Origin: Martelella endophytica
Lineage (GTDB): Bacteria > Pseudomonadota > Alphaproteobacteria > Rhizobiales > Rhizobiaceae
NCBI RefSeq assembly: GCF_000960975.1
Contig: NZ_CP010803.1
Span: forward strand, 1,216,001 to 1,280,000
Length of the DNA: 64,000 nucleotides
Reading direction: 5' to 3'
Each line of letters begins with the position of its first letter. Positions within the stretch are counted from its first letter, which is position 1. Positions 27,736-37,484 of this stretch are shown one piece after another. The notes below the pieces were generated by a model, which saw nothing but the letters and a program-made list of their open reading frames with translations, was not told the DNA's origin and did not search any database. A program made the position numbers and the translations under genes.

Positions 27736-29151
27736 ATGAGCATCAAATTCGGCACCAGCGGGCTTCGTGGCCTGTCGGCTGACCTTATCGGAGAACCATC
27801 TTATCGTTACACCAAGGCCTTCTGCCATCATCTGCAGAAAGCCGGACATGCCAGCAAGGGCGATGCCGTCCTCGTCGGGCAGGACTACCGGGATTCGAGC
27901 CCGGCGATTGCCGCCAACGCCATGGGGGCGATTGCGGCGGCGGGACTGACCCCGATCGATTGCGGCGCGCTGCCGACGCCGGCGCTCGCCTTTTACGGGC
28001 TGAAGCGCAAGGCCGCCTCGGTGATGATCACCGGCTCGCATATCCCGGCCGACCGCAACGGCATCAAGTTCTATCTGCCGGCCGGCGAGATCAGCAAGGA
28101 AGACGAGGAGGCGATCTCGCGCTTTGCGGAGACGCTTTCCGGCGACGTCACGGTCACGACGGCCAAAGGCGAGGATGAATCGAGCGAGGCACTCGCCCAT
28201 TTCGGCGTGCGCTGCACCGATATCCTGCCCGATGACGCGCTTTCGGGCATGAAGATCGGCGTCTACCAGCATTCGACGGTCGCCCGCGACCTGTTCATCG
28301 CCGTGCTGGAGCATTATGGCGCTGACGTCACCCCGCTCGGCTTTTCCGAAACCTTCGTCCCGGTCGATACCGAGGCCGTCTCGTCGGAGACCGTGACGCT
28401 GCTGAAGGGCTGGGCGAAGGAGCACGGGCTTGATGCGATCATCTCCGCCGATGGCGATGCCGACCGGCCGCTCGTGGCGGACGAGACCGGCACGCCGCTC
28501 CGGGGCGATCTTGTCGGCCTGATGACGGCCAATTTCCTCGGCGCCAGGGTCGTCGTCACCCCCGTCACCTCCAATTCCGGCATCGAGAAGAACGGCGATT
28601 TCGAGGTGATCCGCACCCGCGTCGGTTCGCCCTATGTGATCGCTGCCATGAGCGAGGCGCTTTCGGCCGACAAGGACGGCGTGATGGGTTTCGAGGCCAA
28701 TGGCGGACTGCTGACGGCCTCGCCGTTCCGACCGGCCGGCGAGACCATTGCCGCGCTGCCGACCCGCGACTGCTTCCTGCCGGTGCTCTCCGCCCTCTAC
28801 CTCGCGGCAAAGGACAAGCGGCCGATGTCGGAGCTGGCCAGGGCCTACAGCCTTCCGGTCGCCGATGCCGACCGCATCAAGGATTTTGCCCAGGAGCGCA
28901 GTGCCGCGCTGATGGACTATCTTCGCAACAGCGACGACAATCTCGAAAGCTTCCTCGCGCCGATCGGCAAGCCGGCTGCAAAGAGCGATATCGACGGCCT
29001 TCGGGTGACGCTCGAAGATGGCCGCATCATCCATTTCCGCCCCTCGGGCAATGCGCCGGAAATGCGCTGCTATGTCGAGGCCGAAACGGCCGAGGCCGCA
29101 GGCGCCCTTCTGAGAGAAGGCCTCGCCCTCATCGAAGGCTTTTCGGCGTGA
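27736..29151 (+). CDS. Phosphomannomutase (phosphohexomutase family)
   Basis: 471 residues, alpha-D-phosphohexomutase superfamily. The phosphoserine loop is TGSHIPADRNGIKFY with Ser101 as the carrier. The metal site is SADGDADRPLVAD (DGDxDR), the sugar-binding loop GFEANGG, and the C-terminal phosphate loop RPSGNAPEMR. Together with manC 46 bp downstream this fits mannose-6-P to mannose-1-P conversion for GDP-mannose, as in rhizobial NoeK. Phosphoglucomutase activity cannot be excluded. The ATG at 27736 is preferred over an in-frame GTG at 27718; GGGAC lies about 10 nt upstream. Confidence 0.9.
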   Translation: MSIKFGTSGLRGLSADLIGEPSYRYTKAFCHHLQKAGHASKGDAVLVGQDYRDSSPAIAANAMGAIAAAGLTPIDCGALPTPALAFYGLKRKAASVMITGSHIPADRNGIKFYLPAGEISKEDEEAISRFAETLSGDVTVTTAKGEDESSEALAHFGVRCTDILPDDALSGMKIGVYQHSTVARDLFIAVLEHYGADVTPLGFSETFVPVDTEAVSSETVTLLKGWAKEHGLDAIISADGDADRPLVADETGTPLRGDLVGLMTANFLGARVVVTPVTSNSGIEKNGDFEVIRTRVGSPYVIAAMSEALSADKDGVMGFEANGGLLTASPFRPAGETIAALPTRDCFLPVLSALYLAAKDKRPMSELARAYSLPVADADRIKDFAQERSAALMDYLRNSDDNLESFLAPIGKPAAKSDIDGLRVTLEDGRIIHFRPSGNAPEMRCYVEAETAEAAGALLREGLALIEGFSA

Positions 29152-29197
29152 ACCTTTTTGAACCCATGACCTTTTTGAATTCCGGAGTTTGAGCACC

Positions 29198-30631
29198 ATG
29201 ACCAACAAGATCGTTCCCGTCATCATGGCCGGCGGCAAGGGCACGCGCCTGTGGCCGCTGTCGCGCGCCACCGCGCCGAAACAGTTCATCCGCTTCCTCG
29301 GCCCGAAGACGCTCTATCAGAAGACGCTGGAGCGTCTTTCCGACAGCGACCGCTACGAAGCGCCGATCGTTCTGACCAATGAGGACTTCCGCTTCCTTGC
29401 CGCCGAGCAGGCGCGCGAACTCGACATCGAGCTTTCCGGCGTGATCCTGGAGCCGATCGCCCGCAACACCGCACCGGCCGTGGCGGCTGCTGCCGCCATG
29501 GTGCGCGCCAATTTCGGCGAGGACGCGATCATGCAGGTGCTCGCCTCCGACCACGAGATCGATGCTGGCGCGGATTACTTTGGCGCGATCGATACCGCCC
29601 TTGCCGCGGCCAAAACCGGCAAGCTCGTCACCTTCGGCATCGAGCCGACCGAGCCCGCCACCGGTTTCGGCTATATCGAGGCCGGCGAGGAACTGCCGTC
29701 GGGCGCCCGCAAGGTCGCCCGCTTCGTCGAGAAGCCGGCGCAGGAAAAAGCGGAAGAGATGCTGGCGGCCGGCAACTACACCTGGAACTCCGGCATGTTC
29801 ATGTTCCCGGTCGCCGTGCTGATCCGCGAACTGGAGAAATACGCCCCCGAGGTGTTCGCGTTCGCCGAACAGGCCGTGCTGAAGGACGAGAGCGACCTCG
29901 AACTCGACTTCACCCGCCTCGACAAGGAAACCTTCGCCCAGTGCCCGGACATTTCCATCGACTATGCGGTGATGGAAAAGACGTCTGCAGCCGCCGTCGT
30001 GCCGTCGGCCTTCACCTGGTCGGATCTCGGCTCCTGGGATGCGATCTGGAAGGATGGCGATCAGGATGCAAGCGGCAATGTCGTCTCCGGCGATGCGACG
30101 CTGCTCGACACGCAGAACTCGCTGGTGATCTCGCGCGACATGCATGTCGCCATGCAGGGCCTCGACGGCATGGCGGTGATCGCCTCCGAAGATGCCGTCT
30201 ATGTCGGCAAGCTCGAAGACAGCCAGAATGTCGGCAATATCGTCAAGGTGCTGAAGGGTGCCAAGGAAACCAGGGCGCTTGCCGAGGAGCATCCGACCGC
30301 CTACCGGCCGTGGGGCGGCTATACCTCGATCATCAAGGGCGAACGTTTCCAGGCCAAGCGGATCTTCGTCAAGCCCGGCAAGAAGCTGTCGCTGCAGAAG
30401 CACCATCACCGCGCCGAGCACTGGATCATCGTCGTTGGCACGGCCGAGGTGACGGTTGACGAGAACGTCACGCAGCTCACCGAGAACCAGTCGATCTACA
30501 TCCCGCTCGGCGCCGTCCACCGGCTCTATAATCCGGGCAAGATCACGCTCGAACTGATCGAGGTCCAGACCGGCTCCTATCTCGGCGAAGACGACATCAT
30601 CCGCCTCGTCGACGACTTCGGCCGCGGCTGA
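29198..30631 (+). CDS. manC: Mannose-1-phosphate guanylyltransferase / mannose-6-phosphate isomerase
   Basis: Bifunctional type II enzyme, 477 residues, making GDP-mannose for polysaccharides. The N-terminal nucleotidyltransferase domain carries VIMAGGKGTRLWPLSR at residues 9-24 and the FVEKPAQEKAEEML motif near 174. The C-terminal cupin domain (about 350-470) has RPWGGYTSI and the zinc-binding HHHRAEHWIIV. It follows the phosphomannomutase by 46 bp. Rhizobial counterparts are called NoeJ or ManC. GGAG about 11 nt before the ATG at 29198 supports the start. Confidence 0.95.
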   Translation: MTNKIVPVIMAGGKGTRLWPLSRATAPKQFIRFLGPKTLYQKTLERLSDSDRYEAPIVLTNEDFRFLAAEQARELDIELSGVILEPIARNTAPAVAAAAAMVRANFGEDAIMQVLASDHEIDAGADYFGAIDTALAAAKTGKLVTFGIEPTEPATGFGYIEAGEELPSGARKVARFVEKPAQEKAEEMLAAGNYTWNSGMFMFPVAVLIRELEKYAPEVFAFAEQAVLKDESDLELDFTRLDKETFAQCPDISIDYAVMEKTSAAAVVPSAFTWSDLGSWDAIWKDGDQDASGNVVSGDATLLDTQNSLVISRDMHVAMQGLDGMAVIASEDAVYVGKLEDSQNVGNIVKVLKGAKETRALAEEHPTAYRPWGGYTSIIKGERFQAKRIFVKPGKKLSLQKHHHRAEHWIIVVGTAEVTVDENVTQLTENQSIYIPLGAVHRLYNPGKITLELIEVQTGSYLGEDDIIRLVDDFGRG

Positions 30632-30640
30632 GGTCTTTGC

Positions 30641-30671
30641 AATCCGCGTCGGCGAAAGGCTGACGCGGATT
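30641..30671 (+). terminator. Hairpin after manC, possible terminator
   Basis: AATCCGCGTC at 30641-30650 pairs with GACGCGGATT at 30662-30671 across an 11-nt loop, 9 bp after the manC stop. The tail is only weakly T-rich (TCGCTTCC), so it may be a weak or Rho-assisted terminator. Confidence 0.55.
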
Positions 30672-30868
30672 TCGCTTCCATATGCGCCAAAGTTCGCGCT
30701 TTCTACGAACATATCATCAAAATTCGATGATTCTGCTGCGTATGCATTCGAACGCGCAATCTTGTCCACCACGCTCTTGACCATGGCGGCTCCGCCACGA
30801 TATCGTCACCGCAAATTGCCGCCGCGAAATGACGCGTGACGGCTGGTTTTGCGAAAAGGGCACGGCAG

Positions 30869-31870
30869 ATGATCGAAACACCCTATCTTCTCTTCCTCGG
30901 CGATGCGCCCGATGGCCTTGCCGCCAAGGTGGCGCAGGGCATCAAGGACTGGCGGCCGGAATATGCCATCGGCCAGTTCCGGCTTGAGGGCTGCAAGGCT
31001 GATCTCGGCCTGCCGGATCTTTCGATCGCCGAGGCCGTGGACAAGGGCGTGAAGACGCTGGTGATCGGCGTGGCCAATCGCGGCGGCATCATCTCGCCTT
31101 CGTGGAAGAGCGTGCTGATCGAGGCGCTCGAGGCCGGCCTCGATCTGGCCTCCGGCCTGCACAATCTGCTGCGCAACGAGCCCGATCTCGCCGAAAAGGC
31201 CAAGGAACTCGGCCGCACGCTGCATGATGTCCGCATCCCCTCCGTTCAGTATCCGATCGCCAATGGCAAGAAGCGCACCGGCAAGCGCATGCTCGCCGTC
31301 GGCACGGATTGCTCGGTCGGCAAGATGTACACCGCGCTCTGCGTCGAAAAGGCGATGCGCGAGAAAGGCATGAAGGCCACCTTCCGCGCCACCGGCCAGA
31401 CCGGCATCCTGGTCACTGGCGAGGGCGTGCCGCTCGATGCGGTGATCGCGGACTTCATGGCCGGCTCGATCGAATATCTCACCCCCGACAACGAACCCGA
31501 TCACTGGGACCTGATCGAGGGCCAGGGCAGCCTGTTCCACGCCTCCTATTCCGGCGTGACGATGGCGCTGGTCCATGGCGGCCAGCCGGATGCGCTGGTG
31601 CTCTGCCACGTGCCGAACCGGCCGCATATGCGTGGCCTGCCGGATTACCAGCTGCCAAGCCTTGAGGCGCTGCGCGATCTGGCGCTGCAGGTCGCGCGCA
31701 TCGTCAACCCGGCCTGCGAGGTCGTCGGCATCTCGCTCAACACCTACGGCATGTCGGATGACGAGGCGCTGGCGATCTGCCGCGAGACCGAGGAGCGCAT
31801 GGGGCTTCCGACCGTCGATCCGTTCCGCCACGGCGCCGAGCGCCTGGCGGATGCGCTGGCGGCGCTATGA
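30869..31870 (+). CDS. dgcN: D-glutamate N-acetyltransferase DgcN (DUF1611)
   Basis: 333 residues. DUF1611 proteins have an N-terminal Rossmann-like domain and a C-terminal P-loop-like domain; the latter is visible as GTDCSVGKMYTALCVEKAM near residues 149-167. In the characterised D-glutamate pathway DgcN acetylates D-Glu, and DgcA then racemises N-acetyl-D-Glu. The start at 30869 has AAAAGGG about 10 nt upstream. The stop overlaps the dgcA ATG (ATGA), a tight coupling that supports the assignment. Substrates are inferred from the family. Confidence 0.88.
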   Translation: MIETPYLLFLGDAPDGLAAKVAQGIKDWRPEYAIGQFRLEGCKADLGLPDLSIAEAVDKGVKTLVIGVANRGGIISPSWKSVLIEALEAGLDLASGLHNLLRNEPDLAEKAKELGRTLHDVRIPSVQYPIANGKKRTGKRMLAVGTDCSVGKMYTALCVEKAMREKGMKATFRATGQTGILVTGEGVPLDAVIADFMAGSIEYLTPDNEPDHWDLIEGQGSLFHASYSGVTMALVHGGQPDALVLCHVPNRPHMRGLPDYQLPSLEALRDLALQVARIVNPACEVVGISLNTYGMSDDEALAICRETEERMGLPTVDPFRHGAERLADALAAL

Positions 31871-32853
31871 CCGGGCTTTCGCTCTCCGTCCGCGAGGATG
31901 TGTTTCCGGTCGCGGGAAGCTTTACGATCTCGCGCGGTTCGCGCACCGAGATCCGCGTCGTCACGGTCGAGCTTTCCGACGGCATATATACGGGGCGCGG
32001 CGAATCCGTGCCCTATGCCCGCTATCACGAGACCGTCGATGGCGTGATCGCCACGATCCTTGCGCTGGAAGCGGAGCTCGCCGCCGGGCTCACCCGCTTC
32101 GGCCTGCAGGAGCGGTTGAAGCCGGGGGCGGCTCGCAATGCACTCGACTGCGCCTTCTGGGATCTGGAAGCCAAGCGCGCCGGCAAGCCGGTCTGGCAGC
32201 TCGCCGGCCTTGCCGAACCAGGGCCGCTGACGACCGCCTACACGATCTCGCTCGGCACGCCGGAGAAGATGCGCAATCAGGCTGCCGAGAATGCCCATCG
32301 GCCGCTTTTGAAGGTCAAGCTCGGCTCGGAAGGCGATCTTGAGCGGATCCGCGCCGTGCGCACCGGCGCGCCGGAATCCACCATCATTGTCGATGCGAAC
32401 GAGGGCTGGTCGGTCGAGGCCTATCAGGCGCTGGCGCCGGAGCTCGTCTCGATCGGCGTCGCGCTGGTCGAACAGCCGCTGCCCGCCGGCGATGACGAGG
32501 CGCTGCGGCACATCGATCGGCCGCTGCCGGTCTGCGCCGACGAGAGTTGCCACGATCGCCACTCGCTTGAAGGCCTGAAGGGCAAGTACGACGCCATCAA
32601 CATCAAGATCGACAAGACCGGCGGACTTACAGAGGCGCTCAGGCTGCGCGAAGAGGCCGAGGCGGCCGGTTTCCGCATCATGGTCGGCTGCATGCTCGGC
32701 ACCTCGCTTGCCATGGCACCCGCCATGCTGGTCGGCGCCGGCGCCCCCTTCATCGATCTCGATGGCCCGCTTCTGCTTGCAGGCGATCGCGACCACCCGA
32801 TCCGCTTCGAGGGCTCGGTGATGTTCCCGCCGGAGCCGGCGCTCTGGGGCTGA
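31867..32853 (+). CDS. dgcA: N-acetyl-D-glutamate racemase DgcA (enolase superfamily)
   Basis: 328 residues, muconate-lactonizing/dipeptide-epimerase subgroup of the enolase superfamily. The barrel catalytic set is complete: K-x-K in LLKVKLG (near 148), metal ligands in VDANEGW (near 177), EQPLP (near 203) and ADES (near 225), and the second Lys in IKIDKTGG (near 250). Such proteins are often annotated as dipeptide epimerases. Pairing with dgcN by a 4-nt overlap favours racemisation of N-acetyl-D-glutamate. A LysR-type DgcR regulator is not adjacent. Confidence 0.9.
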   Translation: MTGLSLSVREDVFPVAGSFTISRGSRTEIRVVTVELSDGIYTGRGESVPYARYHETVDGVIATILALEAELAAGLTRFGLQERLKPGAARNALDCAFWDLEAKRAGKPVWQLAGLAEPGPLTTAYTISLGTPEKMRNQAAENAHRPLLKVKLGSEGDLERIRAVRTGAPESTIIVDANEGWSVEAYQALAPELVSIGVALVEQPLPAGDDEALRHIDRPLPVCADESCHDRHSLEGLKGKYDAINIKIDKTGGLTEALRLREEAEAAGFRIMVGCMLGTSLAMAPAMLVGAGAPFIDLDGPLLLAGDRDHPIRFEGSVMFPPEPALWG

Positions 32854-32864
32854 CGCCTTCCGCG

Positions 32865-33407
32865 TCATCGGTTCAATGAGGTCAGATCCGCCGCATCCAT
32901 CTCGAAGCTGGTGCAGATGATGCCCTTGACCGTGATAGGCGCCGTTTCCCGCATGCCGATCTTGCGCAGCACGGCGACGGAGGCCCCGTTTTCGGGAACG
33001 GCGAAGGCAATGAATCGGTTGCCGATCCGCTTTTCCAGAAACCAGCGTGCAAGCGCTGCGGCGGCTTCCGTCGCATAGCCCTGGCCCCATTCGCTGCGGA
33101 TGATCGTGTAACCGAGTTCGGCAACGCTGCCGTCTTCATGAAAGCCGAAACCGGCGCGGCCGATGAAGGCGCCATCCGCCTTCCGCACCAGCTTGAACTT
33201 GCTGTATCCATGCCGGGCGTAGGTCTCGCGCCATTTGGCGATTTCCGATGCTGCATAAGCTTCGCTCCACAGCATGCCATCCCGGAAAAGATAGCGCTCG
33301 CCCTCGGGTGTCGAATGGAGGGCGGCAAGCATCGCCGCATCGCCGGGCTCGAAAACGGAATAGGACAGTCGCTCACTTTCAAGTATGGCGGCAGGCACTG
33401 GATGCAT
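32865..33407 (-). CDS. GNAT family N-acetyltransferase
   Basis: 180 residues of the RimJ/RimL-like type. The acetyl-CoA pyrophosphate loop is SEWGQGYATEAAAALARWFL near residues 104-123, preceded by ELGYTII. NGASVAVLRKIGM is the typical C-terminal motif B region. The start at 33407 (MHPVPAAILESERL) fits family alignments; an in-frame ATG at 33449 is less likely. It is convergent with dgcA (11 bp between ends). The acceptor substrate is unknown. Confidence 0.88.
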   Translation of the reverse strand: MHPVPAAILESERLSYSVFEPGDAAMLAALHSTPEGERYLFRDGMLWSEAYAASEIAKWRETYARHGYSKFKLVRKADGAFIGRAGFGFHEDGSVAELGYTIIRSEWGQGYATEAAAALARWFLEKRIGNRFIAFAVPENGASVAVLRKIGMRETAPITVKGIICTSFEMDAADLTSLNR

Positions 33408-33582
33408 GGTGATCTCAACAGGTTGGTCGGCGATGGGACGGTAAAACAAATGAGCCAGACATCAAAGCAGGACGTCGCCATTTCCGCGCCCCGGCAAGAC
33501 GGCCATAGCCTGATATTGACTTATGCGAAGAAAGAACGGACATGCTTCTTCCGCCCGAACGGCGCTTGAGAGGACATACCCG

Positions 33583-34878
33583 ATGCTTTCCAACACAATC
33601 GCCCGGTGGATGGCGGCGCGGAATATCCATTACGGCTGGCTGGTGGCCGCGACCACCTTCCTGACCATGCTGGCGACCGCCGGCGCGATGGGCTCGGCCG
33701 GTGTGATGATCCAGCCGCTGCATGACGAATTCGGCTGGGATATTGCCGATATCTCGACGGCGATGGCGATCCGGCTGGTGCTTTTCGGCCTGCTCGGTCC
33801 GTTCGCCGCAGCGTTCATGAACCATTTCGGCGTCCGCCAGGTGGTGGTGACGGCGCTGGCGCTGATCGTCGGCGGCATCGGCCTGTCGCTCGTCATGACC
33901 GAGGTCTGGCAGCTTGTGGCGCTCTGGGGCGTGGTCATCGGCGTTGGCACGGGAATGACCGCGCTGGTGCTCGGCGCCACGGTCGCCTCGCGCTGGTTTT
34001 CGAAGCGCCGCGGTCTCGTCGTCGGCCTGATGACGGCAAGCAATGCCACCGGACAGCTCGTGTTTCTGCCGATCCTGGCGGCGCTGACGGAAGCCTATGG
34101 CTGGCGCGCGGCACTGACGCTCTGCGTCGCCGTCATCGTCACGGCCATGGTGCTGGTGCTGCTTTTAATGCGCGACCGGCCGTCGGATGTCGGCCTGCCG
34201 GTCTATGGTGAAACGGCGGTCGAGGCGCCGGTCAGTCAGGATCACAAGCTGCTGGCGACACTTGCCTCGCCGCTCATCGTGCTGAAGGAGGCGGCAACGA
34301 GCCCGGTGTTCTGGGTGTTGTTCGGCAGCTTTTTCGTCTGCGGCCTTTCCACCAATGGACTGATCCAGACCCACTGGATCTCGATCTGCGGCGATTTCGG
34401 GCTGACGGCGGTGATGGCTGCCAGCACGCTTGCCGTCATTGGCCTGTTCGATTTCGTCGGCACGATCTTCGCCGGCTGGCTTTCGGACCGTTATGACAAC
34501 CGCCTGCTCCTGTTCTTCTTCTATGGCTTCCGCGGCCTGTCGCTGCTTTACCTGTCGTTTTCCGGCTTTACCTTCCTCGAACTGTCGCTGTTTGCTGTGT
34601 TCTACGGCCTCGACTGGGTGGCCACCGTGCCGCCGACGGTGAAGCTCGCGGCCGAGAATTTCGGCAGGGAAAAGGCCGGGCTGATCTTCGGCTGGGTGTT
34701 TACCGGCCACCAGCTGGGTGCGGCCACCGCCGCATTCGGCGCCGGCGTCTTCAAGAGCGATTTCAACACCTATATGCCGGCCCTGCAGATTGCCGGACTG
34801 ATGTGCCTGCTGGCCGCCCTTGCCCAGTTCTTCCTGAAGCGCCCCGGCGCCACGCGGCTTGCCACGCAGCCCGGTTGA
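33583..34878 (+). CDS. MFS transporter
   Basis: 431-residue major facilitator with 12 predicted helices. The motif-A-like loop between helices 2 and 3 is FMNHFGVRQVVV; a second A-like loop in the C-terminal half is AGWLSDRYDNRLLL. Its overall pattern (HYGWLVAATTFLTMLATAGA start) resembles the monocarboxylate/oxalate-formate antiporter-like MFS group. The substrate is not assignable. The start at 33583 is supported by GAGAGGA 9 nt upstream. It converges with the DedA gene (4 bp between ends). Confidence 0.9.
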   Translation: MLSNTIARWMAARNIHYGWLVAATTFLTMLATAGAMGSAGVMIQPLHDEFGWDIADISTAMAIRLVLFGLLGPFAAAFMNHFGVRQVVVTALALIVGGIGLSLVMTEVWQLVALWGVVIGVGTGMTALVLGATVASRWFSKRRGLVVGLMTASNATGQLVFLPILAALTEAYGWRAALTLCVAVIVTAMVLVLLLMRDRPSDVGLPVYGETAVEAPVSQDHKLLATLASPLIVLKEAATSPVFWVLFGSFFVCGLSTNGLIQTHWISICGDFGLTAVMAASTLAVIGLFDFVGTIFAGWLSDRYDNRLLLFFFYGFRGLSLLYLSFSGFTFLELSLFAVFYGLDWVATVPPTVKLAAENFGREKAGLIFGWVFTGHQLGAATAAFGAGVFKSDFNTYMPALQIAGLMCLLAALAQFFLKRPGATRLATQPG

Positions 34879-34882
34879 TCGC

Positions 34883-35428
34883 CTATTTCGCGGCGGGCAT
34901 GGGGTGCAGGCCGAAATGTTGGGCGATGACGTCGCCGAAGAAATAGGGAATGGTGGTCCAAACCGCCGCCCAAAGCAGCGCGCCGGCAAGATTGGCGATG
35001 AAGAACGCATGCCAGCGCATGGCCATCGTGCCGGCGGCAATGCCGTTCAGCTGCCGGAGCACGACCACGAAACGGGCGCCGACGACGACGAGCGCGCCGT
35101 GCTTTTCGTAAAGCCCCTCGATCCATCGCTGGCGCTCGTCGGTCAGGCCGATATAGCGACCGAAACGCTGGATCACGGCCCGGCCGCCATAGCGGCCGAT
35201 GAGATAGCCGGTGCTGTCGCCGGCCACGGCGGCAACGACTACGACCAGAAACACGCCGACGATCGGAAGCTGCCCGTCGGCCGCCAGCAGCGCGGCGCCG
35301 ATCAGCGCGCTCTCGCCGGGAAGCGGCGCGCCGAGCGATTCCAGGTAGATGATGACGAGCAGCGCAAAGAGCCCGTAATGTCGCAGATAGGGCTCCATCA
35401 GCGCGATCGTATCGTGAATGATGTGCAT
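34883..35428 (-). CDS. DedA family membrane protein
   Basis: 181-residue DedA/SNARE-associated (VTT) membrane protein, a family linked to lipid-carrier flipping and membrane homeostasis. Family motifs are visible: ESLGAPLPGESAL near residues 29-41, GDSTGYLIGRYGGR near 70-83, and the conserved helix FVVVLRQLNGIAAGTMAM near 118-135 with the key Arg and Gly. GGGGAGG 5 nt before the ATG at 35428 sets the start; the frame runs on upstream through the tRNA-Thr gene, which is accidental. Confidence 0.92.
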   Translation of the reverse strand: MHIIHDTIALMEPYLRHYGLFALLVIIYLESLGAPLPGESALIGAALLAADGQLPIVGVFLVVVVAAVAGDSTGYLIGRYGGRAVIQRFGRYIGLTDERQRWIEGLYEKHGALVVVGARFVVVLRQLNGIAAGTMAMRWHAFFIANLAGALLWAAVWTTIPYFFGDVIAQHFGLHPMPAAK

Positions 35429-35574
35429 CAGGCCTCCCCGGGGCGCGACACTCATCGATCCGGACGCGCATTCCGCCCAATCTGCCCGACTTTTACTGCC
35501 GCGCCAACCGTAAACAGTGACGAACACGCTCATGCGTCGGTCGCGGTCAAGCAGAGGAAATTTCACGGAAAAGC

Positions 35575-35650
35575 TGGTGCCGCTTACGTGACTCGAACAC
35601 GTGACCCCATCATTACGAATGATGTGCTCTACCAACTGAGCTAAAGCGGC
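35575..35650 (-). tRNA. tRNA-Thr (anticodon CGT)
   Basis: 76-nt cloverleaf on the minus strand: acceptor GCCGCTT pairs with AAGCGGC, followed by A and an encoded CCA. The anticodon arm CATCA-TTCGTAA-TGATG gives anticodon CGT, reading ACG threonine codons. The D arm has AGCTCAGTTGGTAGAGC and the T loop GTTCGAGT. It lies between folE and the DedA gene. Confidence 0.97.
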
Positions 35651-35759
35651 GGAAAGCGGGATGCGCTTTCGCTGAAGGCTGTTACAGGCTCCGGCACGGT
35701 TTTTCAAGCGCCTTGGAAGCTGGCGTTCAAAAAAATGCGGGCCGCGTTCCCGCTGCCGC

Positions 35760-36371
35760 TCAGCTCTGGCGTTCGAGCAGGCCGAGGATTTCGGCGCGCT
35801 GGTCGCGGTCGTTGTCGTAGATGCCGCGGGTGACCAGGGTGACGGTCCTGGAGCCGTGCGCCTTGATGCCGCGCATCGCCATGCACATGTGTTCCGCCTC
35901 GACCAGCACCATCACCCCACGGGGTGCCAGCGCGTCGTTGATGGCATCGGCGATCTGGCCGGTGAGCCGTTCCTGCAGCTGCGGCCGGCGCGCCAGCGTA
36001 TCGACGACGCGAGCAAGCTTGGAAAGCCCGGTCAGCCGGCCGCCGTCGGGCAGATAGGCAATATGGGCCTTGCCGAAGAACGGCAGCAGATGATGCTCGC
36101 ACATCGTATGGAAGGGGATGTCCTTGACGATGACGACATCGCCGTGGCCTTCCTCGGCGAAGACCGTCTGCAGATGCGTGCGCGGGTCTTCCTCGCGGCC
36201 GGAAAACACTTCCTGATACATCTTGGCGACGCGCAGCGGGGTATCGCGCAGACCCTCGCGCGACGGATCCTCGCCGAGGGCGACAAGAATGTCGTTCACG
36301 GCCTTCATGATCGTCTGGCGCTGCTGGGCCTTGCGGTTGGCATCGCGCATTTCGGCTGGGATATCGTCCAA
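35760..36371 (-). CDS. folE: GTP cyclohydrolase I
   Basis: First step of folate synthesis: GTP to 7,8-dihydroneopterin triphosphate. 203 residues. The zinc ligands are in [19 protein letters not shown] (Cys, His) and [15 protein letters not shown] (Cys), and [20 protein letters not shown] lies between them. All are typical of the type IA enzyme. The start codon at 36371 is TTG with AGGTG about 6 nt upstream; an ATG seven codons later is the alternative. It is upstream of tRNA-Thr on the same strand. Confidence 0.95.
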   Translation of the reverse strand: MDDIPAEMRDANRKAQQRQTIMKAVNDILVALGEDPSREGLRDTPLRVAKMYQEVFSGREEDPRTHLQTVFAEEGHGDVVIVKDIPFHTMCEHHLLPFFGKAHIAYLPDGGRLTGLSKLARVVDTLARRPQLQERLTGQIADAINDALAPRGVMVLVEAEHMCMAMRGIKAHGSRTVTLVTRGIYDNDRDQRAEILGLLERQS

Positions 36372-36477
36372 GTTTCACCTGTCGGCTCGGCGCGGCGCGC
36401 CCGTTTCGGCGGCGTTGGCCGCGTGCATGCATATGAGACAATCTGCGCCAATGTTCAAGTGAAGAGGTCGGCTCTGC

Positions 36478-37338
36478 CTATTCGCGGGCCGAAAGCGCGC
36501 AGGCCATGATGATCAGCGCGGCGCCGAAAAGCGTCGGCAGCGTCGGGAGTTCGGCGAAGAAGATGTAGCCGTAGAGCCCGGCCCAGACGAGTGACGAATA
36601 GTCGATGACGGCATAGAGCGAGACCGGTATGCGGGCAAGGCCGGCGATCAGGAAGATGAAGCCGACCGCGCCGCAAAGCCCGATCAGCGTAATCTGGACG
36701 GAAAGGTGAGCCGGCGGCGCCTGCCACACGGAAAGGGCCATCGGCAGCGAGAATAGTGCCGCAAACATAGCCTGCATCAGGCTCAGCACGGCTGGATGAT
36801 CGCTGGTCGAATTCTGCTTCATCGCGATCGCCGCCAGCGCATAGATGACCGGGGCGAGAAGGCCGGCGGCAATCGCAAGCGGGGCGACCGGCGGGCCGGC
36901 AAGCCCGGTACCGCGCGTGAGGACGATGATGGCGGAGCCGGCAAACGCCAGCACAATCGCCGCGACCAGATGACGTCCGGGACGTTCTTTCAAAAGCAGC
37001 GTGCCGAGCACAGCCATGTAGATCGGGCCGGTCATGGCGAGCGCCAGCGCCATCACCAGCGGCATGCCGGCAAGCCCGTAGAAGAAGCTGCTGGCCGTCG
37101 CTGCCGCCAGGAAGCCGCGCAGCGCATGCGCCCTCAGGTATCCGCGTTTCGGCCACTGCCGCACGTAAAGCGCCACGAACAGCGCCAGAAACAGCGAGGC
37201 GACGGTGTAGCGCAGGAAAACGACCTGAAAGCTCGAGAGCTCCGCGCCCAGCGCCTTGGCGAGCGCGTCGACGCCGGAAAGCGTTGCGACCGCGGCGACA
37301 CACAGCCCGATACCCGATGAACGGCTCAATGCCACCAT
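36478..37338 (-). CDS. DMT/EamA family transporter
   Basis: 286 residues with ten hydrophobic helices arranged as two EamA halves (about 8-140 and 150-284). FLRYTVASLFLALF near residues 40-53 and LAGLARIPVSLYAVIDYSSLVWA near the start of the second half are family-like. These are drug/metabolite exporters such as YdcZ/RhaT relatives; the substrate is unknown. GGGGAGAGG about 9 nt upstream of the ATG at 37338 supports the start. Confidence 0.9.
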   Translation of the reverse strand: MVALSRSSGIGLCVAAVATLSGVDALAKALGAELSSFQVVFLRYTVASLFLALFVALYVRQWPKRGYLRAHALRGFLAAATASSFFYGLAGMPLVMALALAMTGPIYMAVLGTLLLKERPGRHLVAAIVLAFAGSAIIVLTRGTGLAGPPVAPLAIAAGLLAPVIYALAAIAMKQNSTSDHPAVLSLMQAMFAALFSLPMALSVWQAPPAHLSVQITLIGLCGAVGFIFLIAGLARIPVSLYAVIDYSSLVWAGLYGYIFFAELPTLPTLFGAALIIMACALSARE

Positions 37339-37484
37339 GATGACTGCCTCTCCCCGAAACTAGCTTCCGGCGATAGCGGCGGGCGTGCCGCGGGTCAAGG
37401 CTGATGTGGCGGAAGGACGCTTTGCCTGGCGACGGCGATCGCGTAGGGTCGCCTGCCGATGAACCGAACGAGGAAACCGCCGCC

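Noticed and set aside
34883..35707. Longer DedA frame running through tRNA-Thr
   Set aside because: The upstream extension crosses a tRNA gene; the GGGGAGG before 35428 marks the true start.
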